NCBI GenBank assembly: GCA_014378845.1
Contig: JACMNB010000041.1
Span: 1 to 64,000, forward strand
Source: Methylotenera sp.
Lineage (GTDB): Bacteria; Pseudomonadota; Gammaproteobacteria; Burkholderiales; Methylophilaceae
Direction: 5' to 3'
Length of the DNA stretch: 64,000 bases
Positions 1 through 10,800 of this stretch are shown here, piece by piece. Both the position numbers and the translations under genes were made by a program. The notes under the pieces were generated by a model that was not told where the DNA came from, did not search any database, and saw nothing but the letters and a program-made list of their open reading frames with translations. The stretch's first letter is position 1. Each line of letters opens with the position of its first letter.

Positions 1-114
1 CGTATTACACATCATTGCGACATCTTGGAAACTGGTAATGAATCTTACCGATTTAAACACCGCAAAAACAGTGCTCAATCAAGCGAAAAGTGGAAACAAT
101 TGGACGCCGATTAG
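1..114 (+). CDS. istB: IstB-type transposition helper ATPase, C-terminal end (partial)
   Basis: Frame 1 is open from the window edge to a TAG at 112-114 and encodes about 37 residues. It begins RITHHCDILETGNESYRFK, a close match in style to the conserved C-terminus of IS21-family IstB proteins (HHC, ETGN, S-x-RFK). IstB is the AAA+ ATPase that works with the IstA transposase to direct IS21 transposition. The Walker motifs would lie upstream of this window. The stop codon overlaps the first terminal repeat of the element, as is usual in compact insertion sequences. Identification rests on recognition of this short tail only. Confidence 0.7.
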   Translation, partial: RITHHCDILETGNESYRFKHRKNSAQSSEKWKQLDAD

Positions 115-136
115 TGGAAAGTCTTGGACGCCGATT
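100..136 (+). repeat. Paired 13-bp terminal repeats of the IS21-like element
   Basis: TTGGACGCCGATT occurs at 100-112 and again, identical, at 124-136, a 24-bp period. The outer copy is followed directly by GACA and the end of the element. Such multiple end repeats are presumed transposase (IstA) binding sites in IS21-family elements. Confidence 0.8.
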
Positions 137-140
137 GACA

Positions 141-914
141 GGGGGTACTAAATTCAGGCCTAAAGATCAATGGGAAATCAATAAAAACACGCATGAAGCT
201 TTAATTACTGAAGATGAGGCGGAGGCTATTTTGAACATGGTAGGCAATCAAACTACTCGAGCACGCAAATCGATTAATAGGGTGTATCTGCTGTCGGGTT
301 TATTAGAGTCGCCAGAAGGCTCGAAATGGCATTCTGACGGTGATGGAAGCTATAGGTTAGGTAAAGGTAAGCGCGTTAATGCTGACGCGATAGAGCAGGC
401 CATAATGGAGAAGGTGATAACCTCGCTCTCGGCAAATGATATGGTTGATGCCATCCTGAACCATTTTCACGAGATTGCCAAGCAAAGAGAATCTAAAGAT
501 ACTTCTAAAAAATTTCGCTCTGCTATTAAAGAAATAGACACGAAAATCGAGAAATTAACTGGCTTACTTACTGAAACTACCGCGCCAGAAGCATTGCTAC
601 GCACAATAGAAAAATTAGAAATCGAGCGTAAAGCAGTTGCTGAGAAATTAAAAATAGTAGAAGAAGAATCACAATCTACGGCTATTTATAAGAATTTAAC
701 GCGAGGTCATGTCAGGACAATGCTTAAGACTGTTATCGAGAATCTTGAATATACAGAAAACAAAGAGTCCCTCAAAGACGCGCTTAATGCATTGGTAGAT
801 AATGTGGTGCTTGATCCTGCTAGCCTCACCGCTTCAGTTACCTACAGAGTAGGACCTCAAAGCGGGGATAAGATGGCGTCCCCACGGGGATTCGAACCCC
901 GGTCGCCTCCGTGA
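141..914 (+). pseudogene. Serine recombinase (large resolvase family), 5'-truncated by the insertion sequence
   Basis: The reading frame from 141 encodes the distal part of a large serine recombinase. It starts at the end of the Recombinase domain (motif THEALITEDEAEAIL), continues into the zinc-ribbon region (YLLSGLL followed by a glycine-rich stretch) and then a long coiled coil (about residues 150-215 of the frame). The catalytic N-terminal resolvase domain is missing and is presumably on the far side of the IS. The paired cysteines normally found after LLSGLL are absent, another sign of decay or divergence. The frame has no stop of its own before the tRNA: its last dozen codons (SPRGFEPRSPP) are antisense tRNA-Glu sequence and it stops at 912-914. 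An apparent ATG at 90 lies inside the IS and is not a real start. Such enzymes integrate phages and islands. Confidence 0.7.
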
Positions 915-949
915 AAGGGAGGTGTCCTAGGCCTCTAGACGATGGGGAC
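874..949 (-). tRNA. tRNA-Glu (anticodon TTC)
   Basis: The reverse complement folds as a 76-nt tRNA. It has acceptor GTCCCCA pairing with TGGGGAC, a D-arm, anticodon stem CCTCC/GGAGG around a loop containing TTC, T-arm with GGTTCGAATCC, and an encoded CCA end (874-876). The TTC anticodon reads GAA/GAG glutamate codons. Its 3' end faces the recombinase remnant, the usual geometry when a tRNA 3' end serves as an integration site. Confidence 0.95.
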
Positions 950-1063
950 CTTGGAATTTAAACCGATATCACTGCTAAATTTAAGCAAGTGATATTTTAC
1001 TACAAACTACTCAATTTCTTTAGCGCTTAAATTGCTAAACCCACTACTTAACGTTTTTAAATT

Positions 1064-1139
<76 letters not shown>

Positions 1140-1302
1140 GCGTTACTTAAAAATTGGGTTCTAAAATCGACAACAATTCGAGAAGGCGCAATATTAATGA
1201 GGTGCGGTGCAAAAGTCAATTAAATATACGCACTGCCTATGAAATTCCCTATTTAACATTATTAAATAGCGTCACTTAATTAAAAGTAGTTTTAAAAACT
1301 AG

Positions 1303-1779
1303 TTAGTCGCGCGTATTACTTTGCGATGCGAATTGAGCCAATTCAACGGTTATTTGCGGATGCCAGCCTGCTTTGCGATGCTCAGCCACTACATTGGTAA
1401 AAATGCCGCCGCGCACAAAAAACTGAGCGGTAACGCGCATAAAGCGTGGTTGGGTGGCATTAACCAAGTCATCTAGCATTCTGTTGGTAACAGCCTCGTG
1501 AAAACAGCCTTCATTTCTAAATGACACAATGTATAGCTTTAAACTTTTCAGCTCTACACAATGCTGATCTGCAATGTAGTCTAAAGTAATGACCGCAAAA
1601 TCTGGCTGGCCAGTTTTGGGGCAAAGGCAAGTAAACTCAGGAATTTCCATATGAATATGAAAATCGCGATTGGGTGCTGGATTTGGGAAAGTTTCGAGAA
1701 TTTTACTCGGTTGCGCGTTTGCATCGCCCAGTAAAGTCACGCTATCGTGTAAGTTGGTGCTAGACATAATTCCATTCAT
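1303..1779 (-). CDS. queF: NADPH-dependent 7-cyano-7-deazaguanine reductase (QueF)
   Basis: This enzyme reduces preQ0 to preQ1 in queuosine biosynthesis, the modification of tRNA position 34 in the GUN-anticodon tRNAs, and acts in the cytoplasm. The 158-residue length fits the short single-domain (YkvM-like) QueF subfamily. The motif [14 protein letters not shown] holds the expected catalytic cysteine (about residue 53) and aspartate (about residue 60), and the substrate/NADPH motif ELKSLKLY with [10 protein letters not shown] follows. An alternative ATG at 1767 (MSSTNLHD) is equally plausible; a GGA lies just upstream of it. The gene is divergent from smc across about 90 bp and is not in an obvious operon. 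Confidence 0.93.
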   Translation of the reverse strand: MNGIMSSTNLHDSVTLLGDANAQPSKILETFPNPAPNRDFHIHMEIPEFTCLCPKTGQPDFAVITLDYIADQHCVELKSLKLYIVSFRNEGCFHEAVTNRMLDDLVNATQPRFMRVTAQFFVRGGIFTNVVAEHRKAGWHPQITVELAQFASQSNTRD

Positions 1780-1872
1780 ATCAAATAATGTCGTTATTAT
1801 AAAACGTTACTGTAAAATCTCATAAAGCTTCTCTTAAATTCTTAAAAAACCACTTATAAAAAAACAAATCTT

Positions 1873-4800
1873 TTGCGCTTAACCCACTTAAAACTTGCTG
1901 GCTTCAAGTCATTTGTCGACGCAACCACTATTCACCTGCATGGCCAACGGGTGGGCGTTGTCGGGCCAAATGGCTGCGGCAAATCCAATGTCATGGAATC
2001 GGTGCGCTGGGTTTTGGGTGAATCTTCCGCCAAAGAAATGCGTGCCGACGCGATGGATGCGGTGATTTTTAATGGATCTAGTAATCGAAAGCCTATATCA
2101 CGTGCCTCGGTGGAACTAATTTTTGATAATAGTTTGGGTGGTGCGGCCGGTGAGTGGAGCCAGTATGCGGAAATTTCTGTCAAACGTGTGATTGAGCGCG
2201 AAAAAGGCTCAACCTACTACATTAACAACAGCGCTGTGCGCAGACGGGATGTGGCTGATTTGTTTCTTGGTACGGGTTTGGGCGGCCGCGCATATGCAAT
2301 CATTGGCCAAAACACCATCTCGCGCATTGTGGAGGCCAAACCTGAAGAGCTGCGGGTTTTTTTGGAGGAAGCTGCGGGCATTAGCAAATATAAAGAGCGC
2401 CGCCGCGAAACCGAACTGCGCCTGCGCGACACGCGCGAGAATTTGGTGCGTGTTGAGGATATTTGCCGCGAGCTGCAAAAACAAATCGTTAAATTAGAAT
2501 CGCAAGCGGTCGTCACCCAGAAATATCATGCCTTGCAAGCCGCTTACAAGCTGGCTGAAGGCCAATTATGGCTGTTAAAAAAGCGTGATGCCAGTCGTGA
2601 TTGGGAAAAGACCAAAGCGCAAGTCGACACGCTAGTAAACACGCTTGAAGCGCAAATGGCGGCGCTACGCAAAAGTGAAGCCGCGTTAGAAACAAGCCGC
2701 CAAGCGCATTATGCGGCATCCGAAGGCATTAACAAGGCACAGGCAGCGTATTATGAAGCGAATGCAGAGGCTTCAAACTTAGAAAACCAAGTTAGGCAAA
2801 CCTTAGAGGCGCGTGAGCGCATGGCTTTGCAGCTGTCACAATTAAGCCAATCACTAGAGCGTAGCGCTAGCACCAGCGCGGCTTTGCAGGCAGATTTAAC
2901 GAAAAAACAAGTTGATCTGGTAAGCGCCAGCGTCAATGAAAAGCAAGCGCAATTGGCCTTAGACGCTCTAAAACATACACTGCCACAAAAAGAAGTTTTG
3001 CTAAAAGCCGCTGGAGACGCTGCACAAAAAAGTCAGCAAGCCTTGTCTGACGCCAATCAGCGCATTCAGATAGAAAACACCAATATTAACCATTTAAACC
3101 AAAATATTGCCGAAAACAAACAGCGTTTGCAGCGTTTTGAGGGTGAATTATCGCGCTTAAGTTTGCCCGATTTAACTCAGATGCAGGCGCGTGAAACTGC
3201 GCTTAACGTTGCGCAGCAAGGAATTGCGTCAATTGAAAGCACCCTACAAAAATTGCGCGCAGACGAGGCAAGCTTGCAGTCTGAAATCAACCAGCAGCGC
3301 GAAGCGCAAAATCAAGCGCAACGTACTAATAACGCTGTGGAGGCGGAAATAAAATCGCTGCTTAAAATGCAGCATTCGCTTAATTCATCAGGCAAAGTGG
3401 CCGATTGGCTGGCTAGCTGCGGCTTAGAAAATAGCGCACGTTTATGGCAAAAAATCAAAATTGACGAAACTTGGAGCGTGGCATTAGAAGCGGTGCTCGG
3501 CGCAAAATTAAATGCCTTGATATCGGACAACAGTGATTTAAGCATGCGCCCACCAGGCGCGCTGGTGATGGGTTACAGAGCATCTAATCAAGAAAGGGCA
3601 AGCCAAGCAAATGCTAATTTGACACCCTTAATTAGCGTGATAAAAGATTGCGATGCCGACTTAAAACCTATTTTAGAAGATTGGCTGACAGATGCTTATT
3701 TGCTTTCTACTGGCGAAGATGTACAAAAAAATATTGCTCAATTGCAAGTTGGCGAAACTCTAGTAAACGCGCAGGGCGATGTGTTTGGTCGGTATAGTAT
3801 TGCCTATCACGGCGAGAGTTCGAGCTTGCACGGCGTGTTAGAAAGGCAGCAACAATTAGAAAAGTTACAAAAAAATCATCCGCAATTACAGCAACAACTC
3901 AATAGGGTCACCGAGCAGCTAAAAAGCGCGGAAACCAAGCTACAAGCCGCGCGCCAGCAACAGCAGCATGAAAATAACCAGTTTAAATTGGCGACCAACG
4001 CGCTGCATCAATCGCAGCTGGAGCTGTCGACTCTACAACAAGCGCAGCAAGCCGCAACCGAGCGCGAAAAAAGTATACAGGCCGATATTGCGGCCACCAA
4101 CGCAAAACTCAAGCAGTTGGCGTTGGATGCAAGTAATAGACAAGCAGCGCAACAAGCTATTAGCGCGCAACTTGGCACGCTAGAAGCCGCAAAAAATGCT
4201 GATTTGGCCGATAAGTTACAAGCTGAACAAGTGTATTCTGCCTCGCGCGATACGATTCAATTGGCAGAAAAAAAGCTTCAAGAAGCTTTCTTTAATAAAA
4301 AAATATTAGATAGCAATATCAATGAGTTGAATATTAAAATTAATGTCAACAATGATGAGAAAACCACTTTTTTAAAACGCAAAATAGAGGCTGAAGACAG
4401 TATTAAACTAACGCCAATGGAAACATTGAAATCTAATTTGGCCGCGGCAATTGATGTGAAGCAGTCGCGTGAAACAGCGCTGGCAGAAGCGCGCAATCAT
4501 TTGGCGGGGCAAGACACGCAGCTGCAAGATTTAGAGCGTGTTCGCCTAACAAACGAGCAACAATTGCACCCGATGCGCGATAGTGTAGGGCAAAGCCGAC
4601 TAAACGAACAAGAAGCAAGGTTGCATTTTGAGCAATGCCAAGCAGGTTTGCTCGAAAACGGTTTGAACGAGCAGGCTTTGGCTAAAGATCTTGCTGACAA
4701 CGCAAAAGCCAGCGATTTCGCTCGTAAAACCTTTCAATTGCAGCAACAAATTAGTGAACTCGGCGCAGTGAATTTGGCTGCCATTCAAGAGCTGGCGATC

Positions 4801-5370
4801 GAAACCGAGCGAAAAACTTATTTGGATAGCCAAATGTTAGATTTGCGCCAAGCGACCGAAACGTTGGAAGACGCGATTAAAAAGATTGACCGCGAAACGC
4901 GTGACAAATTGATGCACACGTACAATACGGTTAACAATCATTTTAATGAGCTATTTGCCACATTGTTTGGAGGAGGGCAGGCAAGGCTAGAGCTTCTTGG
5001 CGATGAGATTTTAGACACCGGCTTGCAAGTATTTGCGCAGCCGCCAGGGAAAAAAAATACAACAATTCAATTACTTAGCGGCGGAGAAAAAGCGCTTACA
5101 GCCATTGCCTTAGTGTTTGCACTTTTTAGACTTAACCCAGCGCCATTTTGCTTAATGGACGAAGTTGACGCGCCATTAGACGACAGTAACACTGAGCGTT
5201 TTTGCAATATGGTGAAGAAAATGTCTGAAAGAACTCAGTTTTTGTTTGTCAGTCACAACAAAATAACCATGGAAATGGCGCAGCAATTGATTGGGGTTAC
5301 CATGCAAGAATCAGGCGTTTCGCGCATTGTGGATGTGGATATTGAAGCCGCGCTAAATATGCAAACGTGA
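1873..5370 (+). CDS. smc: Chromosome segregation/condensation ATPase SMC
   Basis: SMC dimers, with ScpA and ScpB, organise and help segregate the chromosome. At 1165 residues the protein has the complete family layout: N-terminal ATPase head with Walker A GPNGCGKSN (about 31-39), a first long coiled coil, a hinge around 510-670, a second coiled coil rich in Gln, Ala and Lys, and a C-terminal head with ABC signature LLSGGEKAL (about 1066) and Walker B CLMDEVDAPLDD (about 1093). The start is a TTG: the conserved opening MRLTHLKLAGFKSF begins exactly there and no in-frame ATG precedes it. It is followed by zipA and ligA on the same strand, a common proteobacterial order. Confidence 0.97.
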   Translation: MRLTHLKLAGFKSFVDATTIHLHGQRVGVVGPNGCGKSNVMESVRWVLGESSAKEMRADAMDAVIFNGSSNRKPISRASVELIFDNSLGGAAGEWSQYAEISVKRVIEREKGSTYYINNSAVRRRDVADLFLGTGLGGRAYAIIGQNTISRIVEAKPEELRVFLEEAAGISKYKERRRETELRLRDTRENLVRVEDICRELQKQIVKLESQAVVTQKYHALQAAYKLAEGQLWLLKKRDASRDWEKTKAQVDTLVNTLEAQMAALRKSEAALETSRQAHYAASEGINKAQAAYYEANAEASNLENQVRQTLEARERMALQLSQLSQSLERSASTSAALQADLTKKQVDLVSASVNEKQAQLALDALKHTLPQKEVLLKAAGDAAQKSQQALSDANQRIQIENTNINHLNQNIAENKQRLQRFEGELSRLSLPDLTQMQARETALNVAQQGIASIESTLQKLRADEASLQSEINQQREAQNQAQRTNNAVEAEIKSLLKMQHSLNSSGKVADWLASCGLENSARLWQKIKIDETWSVALEAVLGAKLNALISDNSDLSMRPPGALVMGYRASNQERASQANANLTPLISVIKDCDADLKPILEDWLTDAYLLSTGEDVQKNIAQLQVGETLVNAQGDVFGRYSIAYHGESSSLHGVLERQQQLEKLQKNHPQLQQQLNRVTEQLKSAETKLQAARQQQQHENNQFKLATNALHQSQLELSTLQQAQQAATEREKSIQADIAATNAKLKQLALDASNRQAAQQAISAQLGTLEAAKNADLADKLQAEQVYSASRDTIQLAEKKLQEAFFNKKILDSNINELNIKINVNNDEKTTFLKRKIEAEDSIKLTPMETLKSNLAAAIDVKQSRETALAEARNHLAGQDTQLQDLERVRLTNEQQLHPMRDSVGQSRLNEQEARLHFEQCQAGLLENGLNEQALAKDLADNAKASDFARKTFQLQQQISELGAVNLAAIQELAIETERKTYLDSQMLDLRQATETLEDAIKKIDRETRDKLMHTYNTVNNHFNELFATLFGGGQARLELLGDEILDTGLQVFAQPPGKKNTTIQLLSGGEKALTAIALVFALFRLNPAPFCLMDEVDAPLDDSNTERFCNMVKKMSERTQFLFVSHNKITMEMAQQLIGVTMQESGVSRIVDVDIEAALNMQT

Positions 5371-5447
5371 GCGATAGCGTAAATTAAAATCCAAAAAACC
5401 ATTCAATTAACCCTCAATGAATCCTCAATTAGAAGTAAAATAATCAC

Positions 5448-6767
5448 ATGTCTGATTTAAAAGTAGTATTAATTGTGTTGGGCGCGCTGATTATCGCGGG
5501 CGTTCTGGTATACAACTGGCTCCAAGAGCGCAAGTTGCGTAATGAGGTGAGCCGCGATTTTATAGTGCCGCAAAAAGATGTGCTGACGGATGACTTTTAC
5601 ATTGATAGCGATGCGTACGTAGAGAAAGAATTGGCTGGCGTAGGCAGCAAAACAAAGGCGTCTTTAAAGGCCACCGCAGTGCAAACAGAGCAAGCGCAAG
5701 TATTAACAGAGACATCTCGCGAGGAAAACATAGATGAGCCAACATTGGCAGTTGCGGATGACGCAACTTTCTTAGACGCTGCGGTTAAAAACGATACAAA
5801 CACTTTCGCGCAATTCAATACCTCGCATATTGAATCCGCAGATAATTCCTTTTTTAGCGTGGCTGATGTGCGAATAGACGCCCTGCCCGAATCAATCGTT
5901 AAAGCCGATTTATATCAGCAAGCGCAAGGCGTGCAGGCTAATTTGCCCAGCATTATTCATCCGCAAATTGATTTAACCGCTATTTTTTATGCCACCAAAA
6001 GCATTGAGTCAGCAGATTTGCAGACGCTTAACTCTGCGATAGCCGATATTGGCTTACCGATCATGATGCATGGCCTAGATGTTGAAGATAAATGGCATTT
6101 GTTATCTGACAACACGCCAAGCGCCGCTTTTAAGCAGGTTGCTTGCAGCTTGCAGCTTGCCGACAGAGGTGGGCCAGTTGCCAAAAATTTGCTTAATAAA
6201 TTTCAATTCGCGGTAGAGGATGCAGGCTTGAGTTTAAACGCACATGTTGAGTGGCAAACTAACGGAGACGCACTGCAACGTGCGATAGAGTTGGATCAGT
6301 TTTGTATTGAAGTTGATCAAATTATTAGCGTACACATGGCGCAAAATGAATCGCCGATTCATGGCACAAAATTTAAAGGCCTGGCAGAGGCCAGCGGATT
6401 AAGTTTGATGGCAGACGGCAAATTTCATTATTTGCAAAACGGTAAAAGTGAGCCTTTATTTGTGCTACTGGACAGCAATAATCAACCATTTACTGCTGAA
6501 AACTTGCGTACAAACGTACTAAAAAGCGTTACTTTTCAAATAGAAATGCCTAAAGTAAGCAATTGCGAGCAAGTGTTTAATCAAATGATTGCAATCGCGC
6601 AAAAAATGGCGCAAAGCTTAAATGCACGCTTGGTTGATGATAATCAACGCCTGCTAGGAGATGTACAAATAGAAAAAATAAGACAACAACTTAAAATCAT
6701 TCATGCCACCATGGTTGCGCGCGGCATTATGCCTGGAAGCCCAGCCAGCATACGGCTTTTTGGCTAA
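5448..6767 (+). CDS. zipA: Cell division protein ZipA
   Basis: ZipA is an inner-membrane protein that tethers FtsZ to the membrane during septum assembly. The 439-residue protein has one N-terminal membrane segment (about residues 4-22, VVLIVLGALIIAGVLVYNW) with only a few residues outside. A charged and acidic variable linker follows to about residue 170, then a C-terminal FtsZ-binding-type domain of about 250 residues. Overall homology of ZipA is weak across betaproteobacteria, so the call leans on this architecture and on its place between smc and ligA, where zipA is typically found. The next gene starts 88 bp downstream. Confidence 0.85.
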   Translation: MSDLKVVLIVLGALIIAGVLVYNWLQERKLRNEVSRDFIVPQKDVLTDDFYIDSDAYVEKELAGVGSKTKASLKATAVQTEQAQVLTETSREENIDEPTLAVADDATFLDAAVKNDTNTFAQFNTSHIESADNSFFSVADVRIDALPESIVKADLYQQAQGVQANLPSIIHPQIDLTAIFYATKSIESADLQTLNSAIADIGLPIMMHGLDVEDKWHLLSDNTPSAAFKQVACSLQLADRGGPVAKNLLNKFQFAVEDAGLSLNAHVEWQTNGDALQRAIELDQFCIEVDQIISVHMAQNESPIHGTKFKGLAEASGLSLMADGKFHYLQNGKSEPLFVLLDSNNQPFTAENLRTNVLKSVTFQIEMPKVSNCEQVFNQMIAIAQKMAQSLNARLVDDNQRLLGDVQIEKIRQQLKIIHATMVARGIMPGSPASIRLFG

Positions 6768-6822
6768 GTTAGATTAAATTAACTCTACCTACAGCTCGAT
6801 TAATGTTGATTTTCTTAATTAA

Positions 6823-8961
<2,139 letters not shown>

Positions 8962-8978
8962 ATAGGTTTGAATCAACA

Positions 8979-9917
8979 ATGTCAATACAAAAAATTTCAC
9001 CAGTAAAATTAACACAAATCACATTAACTTTAATCGTTAATTCATTGTTTTTGTTTACTTTATCTGCCAATGCAAACAGTGCAGATGTCGCCGAAAAATT
9101 GGGTGAATGCACCGCCGCACTGACTAAAGGTGACTTAAATAAAGCCGTTAAAGCCTCTTCGGAATTATTAAAACTAGATCCAAAAAACTATGACGGCTTG
9201 CAATGTAATGGGCGTGCTTTGGGTGCGCAAGGCAAGTATGCCGAAGCTGTGAGCGCGCTTGAGGCTTCTGCCGCTAATACAACTGACGGATTTGAGCAAA
9301 TAATCTCTTATTTATTTTTAGGAAATTTACACAAAGACAACAACAAAAATGCTGAAGCGATTACCGCTTACCAGAAAAGTATTACGCTTTGCGAGTTAGA
9401 CAAAAATGATAAATATAAGCGTATCAGCTTAAACTTAATGGGCGAAGCCCAAGCACAAAGTAAAGATAACAATGCTGCGCTGGCGAGCTATTTAGCGGGT
9501 TACAAGCTTGCGATGAATGACAATGAACGCGCAGACAGTTTAGAGCGTTTGGCCGCCACTTATAAGGCACTAGCACAATATGACCTTGCGATTGAATACC
9601 AGCTTAAAGGAGTCAATATGCAGAAAAAAGCGGGGACACAGGATCAATATGCCAATTCAAATCTCGCGCTTGGCGATATATATATTGCGGCAAAAGACTT
9701 TGCCAATGCAGAAAAAACTTTTGCTAACTTGGCTAAATTTAGTAACGACCAAGGTGGTGCTTATTTTGAGGCCAAAGCCGATTTAGGTTTAGCGCAAACT
9801 AAGGCCGCAAGTGGCGACGTGACTGGGGCAAAAGTGTTTGTAAATAAAGCCAAAACTATCGCGAAAGACACCAAAGATAAAGCCTTAGAACAAGAAATTG
9901 AGCAAGCAATTAAGTAG
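8979..9917 (+). CDS. Secreted TPR-repeat protein
   Basis: A 312-residue protein with an N-terminal signal peptide (hydrophobic segment around residues 12-31, ending SANANS) followed almost entirely by tetratricopeptide repeats with the usual pattern of alternating small and aromatic positions, for example GKYAEAVSALEASAAN, NKNAEAITAYQKSI and AKDFANAEKTFANLA. TPR arrays form protein-binding solenoids, so a periplasmic scaffold role is likely; no enzymatic domain is visible. It starts 17 bp after ligA and may be cotranscribed with it, but a functional link is not evident. The exact partner or process cannot be told from sequence. Confidence 0.8.
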   Translation: MSIQKISPVKLTQITLTLIVNSLFLFTLSANANSADVAEKLGECTAALTKGDLNKAVKASSELLKLDPKNYDGLQCNGRALGAQGKYAEAVSALEASAANTTDGFEQIISYLFLGNLHKDNNKNAEAITAYQKSITLCELDKNDKYKRISLNLMGEAQAQSKDNNAALASYLAGYKLAMNDNERADSLERLAATYKALAQYDLAIEYQLKGVNMQKKAGTQDQYANSNLALGDIYIAAKDFANAEKTFANLAKFSNDQGGAYFEAKADLGLAQTKAASGDVTGAKVFVNKAKTIAKDTKDKALEQEIEQAIK

Positions 9918-10016
9918 CTGCTGTTTTACAACAGATTATAGCCGTATCTAGTTGTTTTAGTTGATTAATCGTAACTAGTGTTTGACAAAATGACACGTAA
10001 CATACACACTTCAGTT

Positions 10017-10676
10017 ATGTTTCGTATTAAGCAATATTTAGTTTTCATGTTGATTCTCAGCTTCAGCAGCTGCGCGTCGCTGCAATCGTCAAGCAATCCA
10101 TTAACAAACAATGATATTAGTAAAGACCTTGATTATGTTTGCGAGCAGCCAAAACCTGAAATCATCATTAAAACGGTAGAAGTTGCGGCTGCCACGCCTG
10201 CGCCTGTAATTATTAAACCCTCTGACAAAGACGGCGATGGCGTTTATGATGAAAACGATCTCTGCCCCAATACCGAGGCAGGCAAGCAGGTGGATCAACG
10301 TGGTTGCCCAGCCATTTTGCTCACCATGCACGGCATTAATTTCAACACAGATAGCTCAAAAATTCTGGCTGATTCTGAGTCTATATTAGCGCAGGCTAAA
10401 GCTGCCCTGCAAGATTCGGTTGGCGTTAGCGTGATTATTGAAGGTCACACCGATAACACTGCGGGCTACTCTTACAATCAATTATTATCCGAGCGTCGCG
10501 CTAAAGCTGTGCTGGAATATTTGGTTGCCCATGGCATCGAATCCGAGCGCTTGGTTTCAGTTGGCAAGGGTGAAAGTAGCCCAGCCTCTAACAATAACAG
10601 CAAAGAAGGCCGTTACCAAAACCGCCGCGTAGAATTACGCACGGTGGGTACTGCTTTTATTAAACAAGAAAAATAG
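10017..10676 (+). CDS. OmpA-family peptidoglycan-associated outer-membrane protein with calcium-binding TSP3-like repeat
   Basis: The N-terminus MFRIKQYLVFMLILSFSSCAS is a signal sequence with a possible lipobox cysteine, so this may be a lipoprotein. Next comes a short Asp-rich repeat, DKDGDGVYDENDLCPNT, typical of thrombospondin type-3-like calcium-binding repeats, then a C-terminal OmpA domain with GINFNTDSSKI, IIEGHTDNTAG, LSERRAKAVLEYL and NRRVEL. These motifs bind diaminopimelate in peptidoglycan, so the protein probably anchors the outer membrane to the wall. I chose the ATG at 10017; an upstream GTG at 9978 would add 13 residues before the signal peptide and looks less natural. Confidence 0.85.
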   Translation: MFRIKQYLVFMLILSFSSCASLQSSSNPLTNNDISKDLDYVCEQPKPEIIIKTVEVAAATPAPVIIKPSDKDGDGVYDENDLCPNTEAGKQVDQRGCPAILLTMHGINFNTDSSKILADSESILAQAKAALQDSVGVSVIIEGHTDNTAGYSYNQLLSERRAKAVLEYLVAHGIESERLVSVGKGESSPASNNNSKEGRYQNRRVELRTVGTAFIKQEK

Positions 10677-10800
10677 TTTTCTTAAAAGTATAGCCACAGT
10701 AATCTCAGTTTATTTTCTGTGAAACCTGTAAGTAAGCTAAACCTTGCGCGACTAAGCCTTGTCAGACAAAGCATGTCACCCACACAAAAAGGCGCCAATC

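Larger units (their letters stand above)
1..140 (+). mobile_element. IS21-family insertion sequence, right end only
   Basis: The first 140 bases are the 3' part of an IS21-family element: the tail of the IstB helper ATPase, then two copies of a 13-bp terminal repeat, ending in TGACA at 136-140. IS21 elements characteristically carry several short repeats at each end and finish in CA. The left end and istA lie outside the window, so the target duplication cannot be seen. Sequence from 141 onward reads as the interior of a serine recombinase, so the element most likely inserted into that gene. Confidence 0.75.

Noticed and set aside
90-140. ATG at 90 as start of the recombinase-like gene
   Set aside because: It lies inside the end of the IS21-like element, in a different frame from istB; the true recombinase N-terminus is missing.
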